From WLJO01 sp046597895 (lineage in GTDB: Bacteria > Actinomycetota > Acidimicrobiia > Acidimicrobiales > Ilumatobacteraceae): a stretch of 44,085 nt of DNA. Below the pieces are notes generated by a model. The model saw only the letters and a program-made list of their open reading frames with translations, was not told where the DNA came from and ran no database searches. The position numbers and the translations under genes are program-made. This document shows positions 1-7,626 of the stretch, piece by piece; positions within the stretch are counted from its first letter, which is position 1; each line of letters begins with the position of its first letter. Where the stretch lies: NCBI GenBank assembly GCA_046597895.1, contig JBKJJS010000148.1, positions 1 through 44,085 on the forward strand, read 5' to 3'.

Positions 1-252
1 ATCGCCGCCCACCCGACGCGTGGCGTGGACGTCGGGGCGCAGGCCATCATCTGGGAGCTCATGCGTGATGCCCGTGCGGCTGGCAAGGCGATGCTGCTCA
101 TCTCCGCCGATCTGGACGAGCTCATCGGGCTGTCCGACGTTCTGCTCGTGCTCTATCGAGGCAAGATCGTGGCTCGCCTCGATCCGAGCGTCGTGACGCC
201 TCGGGATCTCGGGTCCTACATGACCGGCGCCCGGCAGGAGGAGGTCGCATGA
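1..252 (+). CDS. ABC transporter ATP-binding protein, nucleoside/BMP type (3' end only)
   Basis: Open at the left edge, so only the last 83 residues are visible. They match the C-terminus of the second ATPase module in double-domain sugar/nucleoside importers (RbsA, NupO/YufO type). The start reads AAHPTRGVDVGA, the segment after the signature/Walker B region; then comes ISADLDELIGLSD, with the switch region shifted from the usual SxELxE. In the family this subunit hydrolyses ATP on the cytoplasmic side to drive two permeases. The stop codon overlaps the next start in ATGA, which indicates translational coupling with the permeases. The nucleoside substrate is inferred from the downstream cytidine and adenosine deaminases. 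Walker A and the first ATPase domain lie outside the window. Confidence 0.9.
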   Translation: MAAHPTRGVDVGAQAIIWELMRDARAAGKAMLLISADLDELIGLSDVLLVLYRGKIVARLDPSVVTPRDLGSYMTGARQEEVA

Positions 253-1385
253 GGACCCGCGTGCTCTTCATGCTGGCCGCACCGGTGTTGGCCATGGCCC
301 TCGCGTTGGGTGTGTCCGCCCTCGTCTTGAAACTCGCCGGCCATTCCCCCTTGGACGTATTCAGCCAGATGTGGACCCACATCGACAATAAGGCGAACGT
401 CGTCATCATCGTCAACAAGGCGGTGCCGTACTACGTCGTCGGCCTCGCCGTGGCGCTCGGTTTCAAGATGAACCTGTTCAACATCGGGGTGGACGGCCAG
501 TTTCGGCTGGCCGCGCTCGGTGCGGGCGCGGCCGGAGCGGCCGTGACGCTGCCAGCGCCTCTCCACGTGGCGTTCATGATCCTCGTGGCCATGGCCATCG
601 GAGGGGCGTGGGCCTCCATCGCTGGCGTGTTGAAGGTGACACGCGGCGTCAACGAGGTGGTCTCCACGATCATGCTCAACTTCATCGCCACGGGGTTGAC
701 CGCTTACTTGCTCGGCGAATTCCTGTACGACGACGTCATCCTCAAGCGCACGCAGATCGCCCAGACGCAGACATTGCCCAACTCAGGCCGGTTCCCGCAC
801 CTCGACTCCCTCCTGCCCTTTGACCTTCCGCAGGACATCCACCTCCAGGGGTTCGTCCTCGTGGCCATCGTCGTCGGCGTCCTGACGCAGGTGATTCTCA
901 CCCGGACCCGCTTCGGGCTCGAGTTGCGGGCGACAGGGCTGAACCCGGCCACCGCCCGGGCGTCGGGCATCAATCCGAGCCGCATGATCCTCACCACGAT
1001 CATCGCCTCGGGCGCCCTCGCCGGGTTGGGTGCCATGGCCCCGCTCCTCGGTGAGCGGTATGCCTACAGCGACAGTTTTCCGCTCGCTGTCGGGTTCACC
1101 GGCATCTCGGTGGCACTGCTCGGCCAGAACCATCCGGCCGGCATCGCCGTCGCCGCCTTGGTCTGGTCGGCCATCGAGGACGGCGCCCGTGGCATCGTGA
1201 ACGGTCCCCCCGAGATCACCAAGATCATGCAAGGCACCCTGCTCCTCACTGCGGTGATCGGGTTCACGGTCACCCGCCGTAGGGCCGAGCGGACCTCCAT
1301 CCGCGAAGCGGCAGCCCGATCCGCTACGCCATCTGCGGGAACGGCCGACGGGGATGTCGCCACCGGAGGGCTGGTGTCGGCATGA
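249..1385 (+). CDS. ABC transporter permease, nucleoside/BMP type (NupP-like)
   Basis: 378-residue hydrophobic protein of the BPD_transp_2 (RbsC/LivH-like) family. The N-terminal helix spans roughly residues 5-30, and about eight further hydrophobic segments follow. A conserved cytoplasmic loop, GLNPATARASGINPSRM, lies near residue 230; it is the region that contacts the ATPase in this family. Residues beyond about 345 form a hydrophilic Ala/Thr-rich tail. The ATG overlaps the stop of the ATPase gene and its own stop overlaps the next start, both as ATGA. It is one half of the membrane channel of a probable nucleoside importer. Substrate is inferred from the neighbouring cdd and add; a general sugar importer is the alternative. 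Confidence 0.92.
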   Translation: MRTRVLFMLAAPVLAMALALGVSALVLKLAGHSPLDVFSQMWTHIDNKANVVIIVNKAVPYYVVGLAVALGFKMNLFNIGVDGQFRLAALGAGAAGAAVTLPAPLHVAFMILVAMAIGGAWASIAGVLKVTRGVNEVVSTIMLNFIATGLTAYLLGEFLYDDVILKRTQIAQTQTLPNSGRFPHLDSLLPFDLPQDIHLQGFVLVAIVVGVLTQVILTRTRFGLELRATGLNPATARASGINPSRMILTTIIASGALAGLGAMAPLLGERYAYSDSFPLAVGFTGISVALLGQNHPAGIAVAALVWSAIEDGARGIVNGPPEITKIMQGTLLLTAVIGFTVTRRRAERTSIREAAARSATPSAGTADGDVATGGLVSA

Positions 1386-2674
1386 CCGCCACCACGACGT
1401 CCCCGCCCGGGCGAATGACCTCCCTGCGGTCCCGGCTCGACACCCCCCTCAAGCGCGCGGCGGCGTATTCACTCGCGGCGTTCATCATGTTGGCCCTGGT
1501 CCGGGTGATAGCGGGGGCGGACGCCATGACCGGCTCCAACACGATCCGATTCGGGCTGGCGGCCGCCACGCCCATCCTTCTCGCCGGACTCGGCGGGCTC
1601 GTCTCCGAGCGGTCAGGCACCGTCAACATCGGTCTCGACGGCATGATCATCCTCGGCGCCTGGTTCGCCGCGTGGGCCGGTTGGCACTTCGGGGTGTGGT
1701 GGGCCATCCCCGCCGGCATCGTCGGCGGGGCGCTCGGCGGACTCCTGCTCGGCTTCGTCACCCTCCAGTTCGGTGTCAACCACGTGGTGGCCGGTATCGC
1801 CATCAACCTCATCGCTCCGGGTGTAACCCGATTCCTGTCCGGGCAGTTTTTCGTCGGCAACGCCGACGGGTCTATCTCCAACTCGCCGACCATGAAGGGG
1901 TCGATGGGGAGCTTCACGCTCCCGATCCTTTCTGGTGGCGACCTCTTCGGCTGGAAGTCGCCCGACTTTCTCGGATGGCTGGACGATCACCGCTGGTTCC
2001 TCATCTCCGATGTCGCCGGAGTTGCGAAGGGCATGACCTACAAGATGGCATGGACCACGATGTTCGCGCTCGTGGCCCTGGTGGTCGTCTGGTACCTGCT
2101 CTGGCGTACCCCGCTCGGGCTGCGGATGCGTTCAGCCGGCGAGAAGCCGTCGGCCACCGACTCACTCGGTGTGAGCGTGTTGTCCATGCGGTACCTCGGC
2201 TGCCTCATGTCCGGAGGCCTCGCCGGCGGCGCGGGTGCCTGGTTGGCCATCGACGTGAGGAGGTACCAGGAGGGCCAAGCGGGCGGACGCGGTTTCCTCG
2301 GGATCGCCGCACTCGTCTTCGGCAACTGGCGGCCACTCGGCGTGCTCGCGGGCGCCAGTCTGTTCGGCTACGTCCAGTCCCTCGCCAACCTGGCCAACAC
2401 CGATCCGATTCGCGCCGTGTTCCTCCTCGTCGCCGTCGTCGTCGGCGCCCTCGCCATCCTCCATTGGAGGAGACACCTCCCCGTCAACGGGGCCTTCCTC
2501 GCCGTCACGGCGGTGGCGTTGTTGTGGTTCTTCATCATCACGGAGAAGGTCAACAGCCAACTCGTCTACGTGATGCCGTACGTCGTCACCCTCATCGTGC
2601 TCACCGTCGCCTCCCAGCGGCTCCGACCACCAGCGGCTGATGGCCAGATCTGGTACAAGGGATCGAGCGGATGA
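1382..2674 (+). CDS. ABC transporter permease, nucleoside/BMP type (NupQ-like)
   Basis: 430-residue second permease of the BPD_transp_2 family. A Gly-rich membrane core (LAGLGGLVSERSGTVNIGLDG, about residues 61-80) is typical of the NupQ/YufQ branch, and the coupling loop GEKPSATDSLGVSVLSMRY lies near residue 245. Several hydrophobic helices run on to about residue 415. Start and stop both overlap the neighbours as ATGA, placing it inside one co-translated unit with the ATPase, the first permease and cytidine deaminase. It should pair with the previous protein to form the import pore. The solute-binding lipoprotein (BMP family) expected for such a transporter is not in the window and presumably lies to the left. 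Confidence 0.92.
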   Translation: MTATTTSPPGRMTSLRSRLDTPLKRAAAYSLAAFIMLALVRVIAGADAMTGSNTIRFGLAAATPILLAGLGGLVSERSGTVNIGLDGMIILGAWFAAWAGWHFGVWWAIPAGIVGGALGGLLLGFVTLQFGVNHVVAGIAINLIAPGVTRFLSGQFFVGNADGSISNSPTMKGSMGSFTLPILSGGDLFGWKSPDFLGWLDDHRWFLISDVAGVAKGMTYKMAWTTMFALVALVVVWYLLWRTPLGLRMRSAGEKPSATDSLGVSVLSMRYLGCLMSGGLAGGAGAWLAIDVRRYQEGQAGGRGFLGIAALVFGNWRPLGVLAGASLFGYVQSLANLANTDPIRAVFLLVAVVVGALAILHWRRHLPVNGAFLAVTAVALLWFFIITEKVNSQLVYVMPYVVTLIVLTVASQRLRPPAADGQIWYKGSSG

Positions 2675-3084
2675 CGACCGACGCCGGGGAGATCGATTGG
2701 GCGATGTTGCGCCTCGCCGCGCTCGCGGCCGCGGAGCACTCGTACGCGCCATACTCCGGCTTTCACGTTGGGGCCGCCGCACTCGTCGACGACGGTCGGA
2801 TCGTGGCGGGCTGCAACATCGAGAACGCGTCCTACGGCATCGCCATGTGTGGTGAGAACTCGATGATCGCCCAACTGCACATGACAGGGGGTGGGCGTCT
2901 CGTTGCGGTATACACCGTCGGTAATGGCACTTCGGTCACCCCGTGCGGGCGCTGTCGGCAGCTGTTGTGGGAGTTCGGCGGGCCGGAGTGTCTCGTGAGC
3001 GTCGACGGCGTACCCACGCCGCTGAGCGTCCTGATTCCATTCGCATTCCCTGAGGCGTCGACGTTTCGACCCGTCCTCCACTGA
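2671..3084 (+). CDS. cdd: Cytidine deaminase
   Basis: 137 residues, the usual length of the small homotetrameric zinc enzyme that converts cytidine and deoxycytidine to uridine and deoxyuridine. The substrate segment is CNIENASYG (48-56). Zinc ligands are C60 and the PCGRC motif with C92 and C95, and E62 is the proton shuttle. The first motif reads C-G-E instead of the more common C-A-E, a conservative change next to the catalytic glutamate. It is the last gene of the transporter operon, overlapping the permease stop by 4 bp (ATGA), so imported cytidine is likely deaminated at once. Uracil released later could feed upp, 1.1 kb downstream. Confidence 0.95.
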   Translation: MTTDAGEIDWAMLRLAALAAAEHSYAPYSGFHVGAAALVDDGRIVAGCNIENASYGIAMCGENSMIAQLHMTGGGRLVAVYTVGNGTSVTPCGRCRQLLWEFGGPECLVSVDGVPTPLSVLIPFAFPEASTFRPVLH

Positions 3085-3090
3085 GCCGCC

Positions 3091-3096
3091 TACGCT
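3091..3096 (+). promoter_or_regulatory. -10 element TACGCT of add, leaderless
   Basis: TACGCT ends 7 nt before the GTG start of add, so transcription should begin at or within a base or two of the start codon. No ribosome-binding site is visible between cdd and add. The same arrangement recurs at many other genes in the window. Confidence 0.7.
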
Positions 3097-3103
3097 GCGG
3101 TCA

Positions 3104-4180
3104 GTGATTCCCGCCACCCCTACCAACTCGCTCCAGCGGATGCCCAAGGCTCTCCTGCACGACCACCTGGACGGTGGTGTGCGGCCCTCGACGGTCGTCG
3201 AGTTGGCCGCAGAACATGGTTACGGCGGGCTCCCCACGACTGATACCGAGGACCTGGCCAAGTGGTTCCATCGCGGCGCGAAACGCAACGACCTCGTGCT
3301 CTATTTGGAGACGTTTGCGCACACGGTCGGGGTGATGCAGCACCGCGACGCCATCGAACGTGTCGCGTATGAATGCGCCGTCGACCTGGCCGCTGACGGC
3401 GTGGTCTACGCCGAGGTGCGGTTCGCCCCCGAACTCCACACCGAGGCAGGACTGAACTTGGACGAGGTCATGGCGGCGGTACTCGATGGCTTTCGTCGGG
3501 GCGCCGACGGGACCGGTCTCACCATCTACGCCATCTGCTCGGCCATGCGCACCGCCGCCCGCTCGCTGGAGATCGCCGAACTGGCCGTGCGCTGGCGCGA
3601 TGCCGGCGTTGTCGGCTTCGACATCGCGGGGGCCGAAGCCGGCTACCCCCCGACCCGTCACCTCGACGCGTTCCACCACGTGCAGCGGGAGAACTTTCAC
3701 ACCACGATTCACGCCGGCGAAGCGTTCGGTCTCCCGTCCATCTGGGAGGCGGTGCAGTGGTGCGGTGCCGAGCGACTCGGCCACGGTGTGCGGATCGTCG
3801 ACGACATCACCGGCGAGCCCGGCGCCGAACGGCTTGGCCGGCTGGCCGCGTTCGTGCGGGACCGGCGCATCCCGCTCGAGCTGTGCCCGACATCCAACGT
3901 CAACACGGGTGTGGTGTCCTCCATCGCCGAACACCCGATCGGGATGCTCAGGCGGTTGCGGTTCCGCGTCACGGTCAACACGGACAACCGCCTGATGAGC
4001 GACACGTCGATGACAAACGAGTTCGCCCAATTGCAGGAGGCGTTCGGCTACCGCCTCGACGACTTCGAATGGCTTACCGTCAACGCCATGAAGTCCGCCT
4101 TTGCCCCGTTCGACGAGCGCCTGCGCCTCATCAACGGGATCATCAAGCCCCGCTACGCCCTCATGCGCGCCGAGTTCTGA
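3104..4180 (+). CDS. add: Adenosine deaminase
   Basis: 358 residues of the metal-dependent amidohydrolase fold; it hydrolyses adenosine and deoxyadenosine to inosine and deoxyinosine plus ammonia in the cytoplasm. The metal-binding HDH lies at residues 19-21 (LLHDHLDGG), the catalytic HAGE at 203-206, a conserved ERLGHG at about 225, and the C-terminal metal aspartate in VNTDNRLMSDTSM, the actinobacterial form of this motif. The GTG at 3104 was chosen because a TACGCT box ends 7 nt upstream; the next in-frame start (ATG at 3140) would leave almost nothing ahead of the HDH motif. It follows cdd by 19 bp but seems to have its own promoter. Confidence 0.95.
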   Translation: MIPATPTNSLQRMPKALLHDHLDGGVRPSTVVELAAEHGYGGLPTTDTEDLAKWFHRGAKRNDLVLYLETFAHTVGVMQHRDAIERVAYECAVDLAADGVVYAEVRFAPELHTEAGLNLDEVMAAVLDGFRRGADGTGLTIYAICSAMRTAARSLEIAELAVRWRDAGVVGFDIAGAEAGYPPTRHLDAFHHVQRENFHTTIHAGEAFGLPSIWEAVQWCGAERLGHGVRIVDDITGEPGAERLGRLAAFVRDRRIPLELCPTSNVNTGVVSSIAEHPIGMLRRLRFRVTVNTDNRLMSDTSMTNEFAQLQEAFGYRLDDFEWLTVNAMKSAFAPFDERLRLINGIIKPRYALMRAEF

Positions 4181-4207
4181 GACATCTCGCCAGCGGGCCG
4201 CCGTCGC

Positions 4208-4213
4208 TACATT
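4208..4213 (+). promoter_or_regulatory. -10 element TACATT of upp, leaderless
   Basis: TACATT lies 6 nt before the ATG of upp in the 39-bp gap after add. No Shine-Dalgarno sequence is seen, so the message is probably leaderless. Confidence 0.7.
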
Positions 4214-4219
4214 GCCCTC

Positions 4220-4861
4220 ATGCAGATCACTGTGGTCGACCACCCGCTCGCCGCCGAACGCCTCGCCGACATCCGCAGCCTCGATTCCACCCGACCGGCC
4301 TTCCGCGCCGCGCTCGAGGAACTCGGCACCATCCTCGTCTACGAGGCGTGTCGGGAGTTCCCGACCATCGACGTCACGGTCACCACACCACTCGGGCCGG
4401 CGCCGGCCCGACGCCTCGCCCACCCTCCCCTCCTCGTGCCCGTCTTGCGGGCCGGGCTCGGGCTCTTGCGCCCTGCGCTGCAACTCCTCCCGGATGCCGA
4501 AGTGGCTTTCATCGGCGTCAGCCGTGACGAGGCGACGTTCACACCGAACGAGTACGTCGTCAAGGTGCCGGCCAACCTGAGCGGTCGCATGTGCATCGTG
4601 CTCGACCCCATGCTGGCGACAGGGGGCTCGCTTGAGCACACCTGCCGGCTGCTCGTCGACCGCGGGGTGGACGGCCCGATCACCGTTGTGTGCGTGCTCG
4701 CGGCGCCGGAGGGTCTCGACCGGCTTCGGAATTCGGGGCTCGATCTCCACGTCGTCACCGCGGCTGTCGATTCCCACCTCAACGAGCAGCGGTTCATCGT
4801 GCCAGGCCTCGGTGATGCCGGCGACCGCCAGTTCGGCGCGCCGTACCACCCAGGAGCGTGA
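4220..4861 (+). CDS. upp: Uracil phosphoribosyltransferase
   Basis: 213 residues, standard for the family. It makes UMP from uracil and PRPP in pyrimidine salvage. The PRPP loop reads VLDPMLATGGS near residues 127-137, in the family form DPMLATGGS; the N-terminal VLRAGLGLL segment and the uracil-binding GLGDAGDRQFG near the C-terminus are also typical. It stands downstream of cdd and add with its own leaderless promoter, and converges with the phosphosugar mutase gene with only 13 bp between the two stop codons. No strong terminator hairpin is visible there. Confidence 0.96.
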   Translation: MQITVVDHPLAAERLADIRSLDSTRPAFRAALEELGTILVYEACREFPTIDVTVTTPLGPAPARRLAHPPLLVPVLRAGLGLLRPALQLLPDAEVAFIGVSRDEATFTPNEYVVKVPANLSGRMCIVLDPMLATGGSLEHTCRLLVDRGVDGPITVVCVLAAPEGLDRLRNSGLDLHVVTAAVDSHLNEQRFIVPGLGDAGDRQFGAPYHPGA

Positions 4862-4874
4862 GGGTCCCCTGCGG

Positions 4875-6500
4875 TCAGGAAGTCAGCAACTCGGCGAGGG
4901 CGTCGAGAAGCGGTGTGGGATCGGAGCCCTCGGCTTCGCCGTAGAGCTTCACTTTCGGTTCGGTCCCGGACGGACGCACCTGCAGCCGGATTGATCCGCA
5001 CCACAGCCGCAACAACCCCGCCGGCGGAAACTCTTCGACGCCCGTCACCGCCGACCCACCGATCATGGCCGGCGGATCGGCCGCCAGCATCGCTACCCGC
5101 TGCGCGGCCAACGCCGGGTCCATCCTGATGGACCGATCAACGGTGACGAGGTGGCCGTACCGGGCCGTAATTGCGTCGAGATGGTCCTCCACGGTGAGGC
5201 CCTCTGCCACCGCGCACGCCGCCATCTCAGCGGCCACGACTGCGGCAGTGATGCCGTCCTTGTCGAGCGGCCGTGATGTCACCAGGTAGCCGAGCGCCTG
5301 CTCGTACCCGAACACGAACCGCAGATTCGGATGGTCCAAGATGGTGCGCCCTATCCACTTGAAACCCGTATAGGTCTCACGATGGTGTACCCCGTGGTCG
5401 GCGGCCATCCGGGCGAGCATCGACGACGACACGAGCGTCGTGATCACCAACCGATCGGCACCAGTGGTGCGGCGCAGGATGTGGTCGGCGAGGAGCCAGC
5501 CGAGCTCGTCGCCCGTCAGCCGGCGCCAACCCCCTTCCCTGGTCGGGATCGCCGCGCCGAGCCGATCGGCATCAGGGTCATTGGCGAGCGCGATATCTGC
5601 ACCGCGCTCAGCCGCGAGAGCGAGGAGCAGATCCATGGCGCCGGGCTCTTCGGGATTCGGGAACGGCACCGTCGGGAAGTCGGGGTCCGGTTCCTGCTGC
5701 TCGATCACCACCGCCGGTGCCGCGAACCCCGCCCGCACGAACGCCGCCGCCAACGTGGCTCCCCCGACTCCGTGCATGGCCGTGGCGACCACGTTGACTC
5801 CACGCACCATCGGGTCCAACCGGACGAACGCGACAGCGTCGAGGTAGCGGTCGACGATCGACTCGTCGAGTTGTTCGATCAGCGGGTGATCAGCGCCGGC
5901 CACCGCGATGACGAGCCCGGCCTCGTCGATGCGGCGGGAGATCTCATCGTCGTGTGGCGGCACGATCTGGGCACCATCGCCGAGATAGACCTTGTAGCCA
6001 TTGTCGGTGGCCGGGTTGTGGCTCGCTGTCACCATGACGCCGGCGGCCGCCCCGAGTTCCGTCACTGCCCACGCCAGCACCGGCGTTGGTCGGCGCCCCG
6101 GCAGCAGCATCGCCCGTACGCCTCGGGCCGCGCAGACACGCGCCGTGTCCCACGCGAACGACTCGCTGCCGTGGCGGGCGTCGTACCCGATGACGACTCC
6201 TCGTCCGGCGACGTCCGGTGCGGTGTCCAGCAGGTGCTGCACCAACCCGGCGGCCGCTTGGCGCACGATGAGGCGGTTCATCCGGTTTGGCCCCGCCCCG
6301 AGAGCCCCACGGAGCCCGGCCGTGCCGAACTGCAGGCGGGACCCGAACTGGTCGGTCAACTCCTCCATCGACCCGTGCTCGAGCAGCGCCGTGGCCTCCG
6401 CCCGGGTCGCCGCATCCGGATCAGCGGCGATCCACGCGGTCACCGATGCACGCAACCCGGCTTCATCCATGAGCGAAGGATCGCGCACCGTCAGGTCCAC
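4875..6500 (-). CDS. pmmB: Phospho-sugar mutase, PGM2/PmmB type; probable phosphopentomutase
   Basis: 541-residue alpha-D-phosphohexomutase superfamily protein. The catalytic phosphoserine loop is TASHNP (S160), the Mg-binding loop DPDADR is at 308-313, the sugar-binding loop GYEQALGY at 398-405, and the phosphate-binding segment RPSGTEPK is near the C-terminus. The sugar loop is not the GEESGH of bacterial phosphoglucomutase/phosphomannomutase but resembles the PGM2 branch, to which human phosphopentomutase belongs. Mycobacterium tuberculosis PmmB (Rv3308) likewise sits beside deoD, upp, add and cdd. I therefore infer interconversion of ribose-1-phosphate and ribose-5-phosphate in nucleoside catabolism. 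GTG start, 15 bp after the kinase stop, with GAGG 10 nt upstream; probably co-transcribed with the kinase. Confidence 0.85.
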   Translation of the reverse strand: MDLTVRDPSLMDEAGLRASVTAWIAADPDAATRAEATALLEHGSMEELTDQFGSRLQFGTAGLRGALGAGPNRMNRLIVRQAAAGLVQHLLDTAPDVAGRGVVIGYDARHGSESFAWDTARVCAARGVRAMLLPGRRPTPVLAWAVTELGAAAGVMVTASHNPATDNGYKVYLGDGAQIVPPHDDEISRRIDEAGLVIAVAGADHPLIEQLDESIVDRYLDAVAFVRLDPMVRGVNVVATAMHGVGGATLAAAFVRAGFAAPAVVIEQQEPDPDFPTVPFPNPEEPGAMDLLLALAAERGADIALANDPDADRLGAAIPTREGGWRRLTGDELGWLLADHILRRTTGADRLVITTLVSSSMLARMAADHGVHHRETYTGFKWIGRTILDHPNLRFVFGYEQALGYLVTSRPLDKDGITAAVVAAEMAACAVAEGLTVEDHLDAITARYGHLVTVDRSIRMDPALAAQRVAMLAADPPAMIGGSAVTGVEEFPPAGLLRLWCGSIRLQVRPSGTEPKVKLYGEAEGSDPTPLLDALAELLTS

Positions 6501-6515
6501 ATCAGCAAGCCGACC

Positions 6516-7520
6516 TCAGAACGTCACGAGCTTGCGCAGCTCGACGAGCGGCCTCGGACCGACATGGGAGATGACCTCGGCAGCCGCGATCGAGCCGAGA
6601 CGACCACAGTCGATCAGCGATCGGCCATGCGTGAGCCCGTACAAGAAGCCCGACGCGTACAGGTCACCCGCACCTGTCGTATCGACCAGATGCTGCACGG
6701 GTTCCGCCTCAACGGAGACGACACCGTCGGACGTGACCACGACCGATCCGTCCTTGCCTCGCGTGATGGCGGCGAGCGGACAGTCTCGGCGGACGGCGGC
6801 GACCGCTTCCTCGAACGTCGGCACCTCGTACAGCGAGCACAGCTCCTCGTCGTTGCCGAACAACAGGTCGACCTCATCTTCGACGAGGCCGCGGAAGTCG
6901 TCGCGGTGACGATCCACGCAGAAGGAATCGGACAGAGTCAGGGCCACCTGGCGTCCCGCTTCATGCGCGGTGCGAGCGGCGAGCCGGAACGCCTCCTTGG
7001 CCTCCGGCCGATCGTAGAGGTAGCCCTCCAAGTACACGATTCGGGCGGCGGCGATGACGTCGCGATCGATGTCCCCGACGTGCAGTAGTGACGACATGCC
7101 GAGGTACGTGTTCATGGTGCGCTGGGCATCTGGGGTCACGACGATGAGGCAGCGCCCAGTGGGAACGTCGCCGTCCGGTATCCCTGGCCGGAATACAACG
7201 CCGACGGCGCGCAGGTCGTGAGCGAAGACATCACCGAGGTCGTCGGGGGCCACCTTGCCGATGTACGCCACCCGCCCACCGAACGAGGCGATCCCGCACA
7301 TCGTGTTGGCCGCCGACCCGCCGCTCATCTCCACTGCGGAGCCGAGTGCGTGATACAAGCTGACCGCGCGGTCGGTGTCGATCAGTGTCATCGAGCCCTT
7401 CACGAGCCCTTCGGCATGGACGAAGCGGTCGTCGGCATGGGCGATCACGTCGACGAGAGAGTTGCCGACGCCAACAACATCGAAGGTGGCGCCATCGAAG
7501 GTGGTGTCCAGCCCAAGCAC
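6516..7520 (-). CDS. PfkB-family carbohydrate kinase, probable adenosine kinase
   Basis: 334 residues with the ribokinase fold. The N-terminal GVGNSLVDVIA, the GGSAANTMCGIASFGG segment at about 67-82, IGKVAPDDLG just after it, and the catalytic/anion-hole motif DTTGAGD (280-286, D286 as base) are all present. This pattern matches bacterial adenosine kinases of the PfkB family, which phosphorylate adenosine to AMP with ATP. Context agrees: adenosine deaminase and a probable phosphopentomutase are neighbours. Inosine/guanosine kinase or another sugar kinase is possible. The GTG start at 7520 is supported by a TAGCGT box 8 nt upstream. The gene is divergent from pepN across a region containing 7-bp tandem repeats. 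Confidence 0.8.
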   Translation of the reverse strand: MLGLDTTFDGATFDVVGVGNSLVDVIAHADDRFVHAEGLVKGSMTLIDTDRAVSLYHALGSAVEMSGGSAANTMCGIASFGGRVAYIGKVAPDDLGDVFAHDLRAVGVVFRPGIPDGDVPTGRCLIVVTPDAQRTMNTYLGMSSLLHVGDIDRDVIAAARIVYLEGYLYDRPEAKEAFRLAARTAHEAGRQVALTLSDSFCVDRHRDDFRGLVEDEVDLLFGNDEELCSLYEVPTFEEAVAAVRRDCPLAAITRGKDGSVVVTSDGVVSVEAEPVQHLVDTTGAGDLYASGFLYGLTHGRSLIDCGRLGSIAAAEVISHVGPRPLVELRKLVTF

Positions 7521-7528
7521 GGCGGAGC

Positions 7529-7534
7529 ACGCTA
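7529..7534 (-). promoter_or_regulatory. -10 element TAGCGT of the adenosine-kinase-like gene, leaderless
   Basis: Read on the minus strand, TAGCGT ends 8 nt before the GTG at 7520. The TTCCGGC repeat array begins 2 bp beyond it, so the repeats occupy the -35 and spacer positions of this promoter. Confidence 0.6.
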
Positions 7535-7535
7535 C

Positions 7536-7577
7536 TTCCGGCTTCCGGCTTCCGGCTTCCGGCTTCCGGCTTCCGGC
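7536..7577. repeat. Six perfect tandem copies of TTCCGGC
   Basis: Six head-to-tail copies of the 7-mer TTCCGGC fill 7536-7577; a degraded seventh (TTGCGG) follows. They lie between the divergent starts of the adenosine-kinase-like gene (7520) and pepN (7627), directly upstream of the kinase -10 box. No protein start appears to lie inside them. Confidence 0.95.
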
Positions 7578-7614
7578 TTGCGGACAGAGGATCTCGTCAC
7601 TCGAGCCACGCCCG

Positions 7615-7620
7615 TATCCT
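7615..7620 (+). promoter_or_regulatory. -10 element TATCCT of pepN, leaderless
   Basis: TATCCT ends 6 nt before the GTG at 7627. It decides the start of pepN, because the reading frame stays open upstream to 7375 through the opposing kinase gene and the repeat array. Confidence 0.7.
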
Positions 7621-7626
7621 CGTGTC

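Noticed and set aside
3101..4849. Long minus-strand open frame (582 codons) across add and upp
   Set aside because: Antisense of two clearly conserved enzymes; composition is Arg/Glu/Val-rich, as expected for a shadow frame in high-GC DNA.
4862..4874. Terminator between upp and the mutase gene
   Set aside because: Only a 4-bp stem (CCTG/CAGG) is possible, which is too weak to call.
5331..7088. Plus-strand open frame of 585 codons
   Set aside because: Lies opposite the mutase and kinase genes, has no family pattern and crosses their intergenic gap.
7536..7577. Tandem repeats as a CRISPR array or repeat-protein gene
   Set aside because: Units are 7 bp without spacers and lie outside any supported reading frame.
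7375..7626. Longer N-terminus for pepN from ATG 7375
   Set aside because: It would translate the TTCCGGC repeats and the kinase antisense; GTG 7627 has a -10 box at the leaderless distance and homology begins there.
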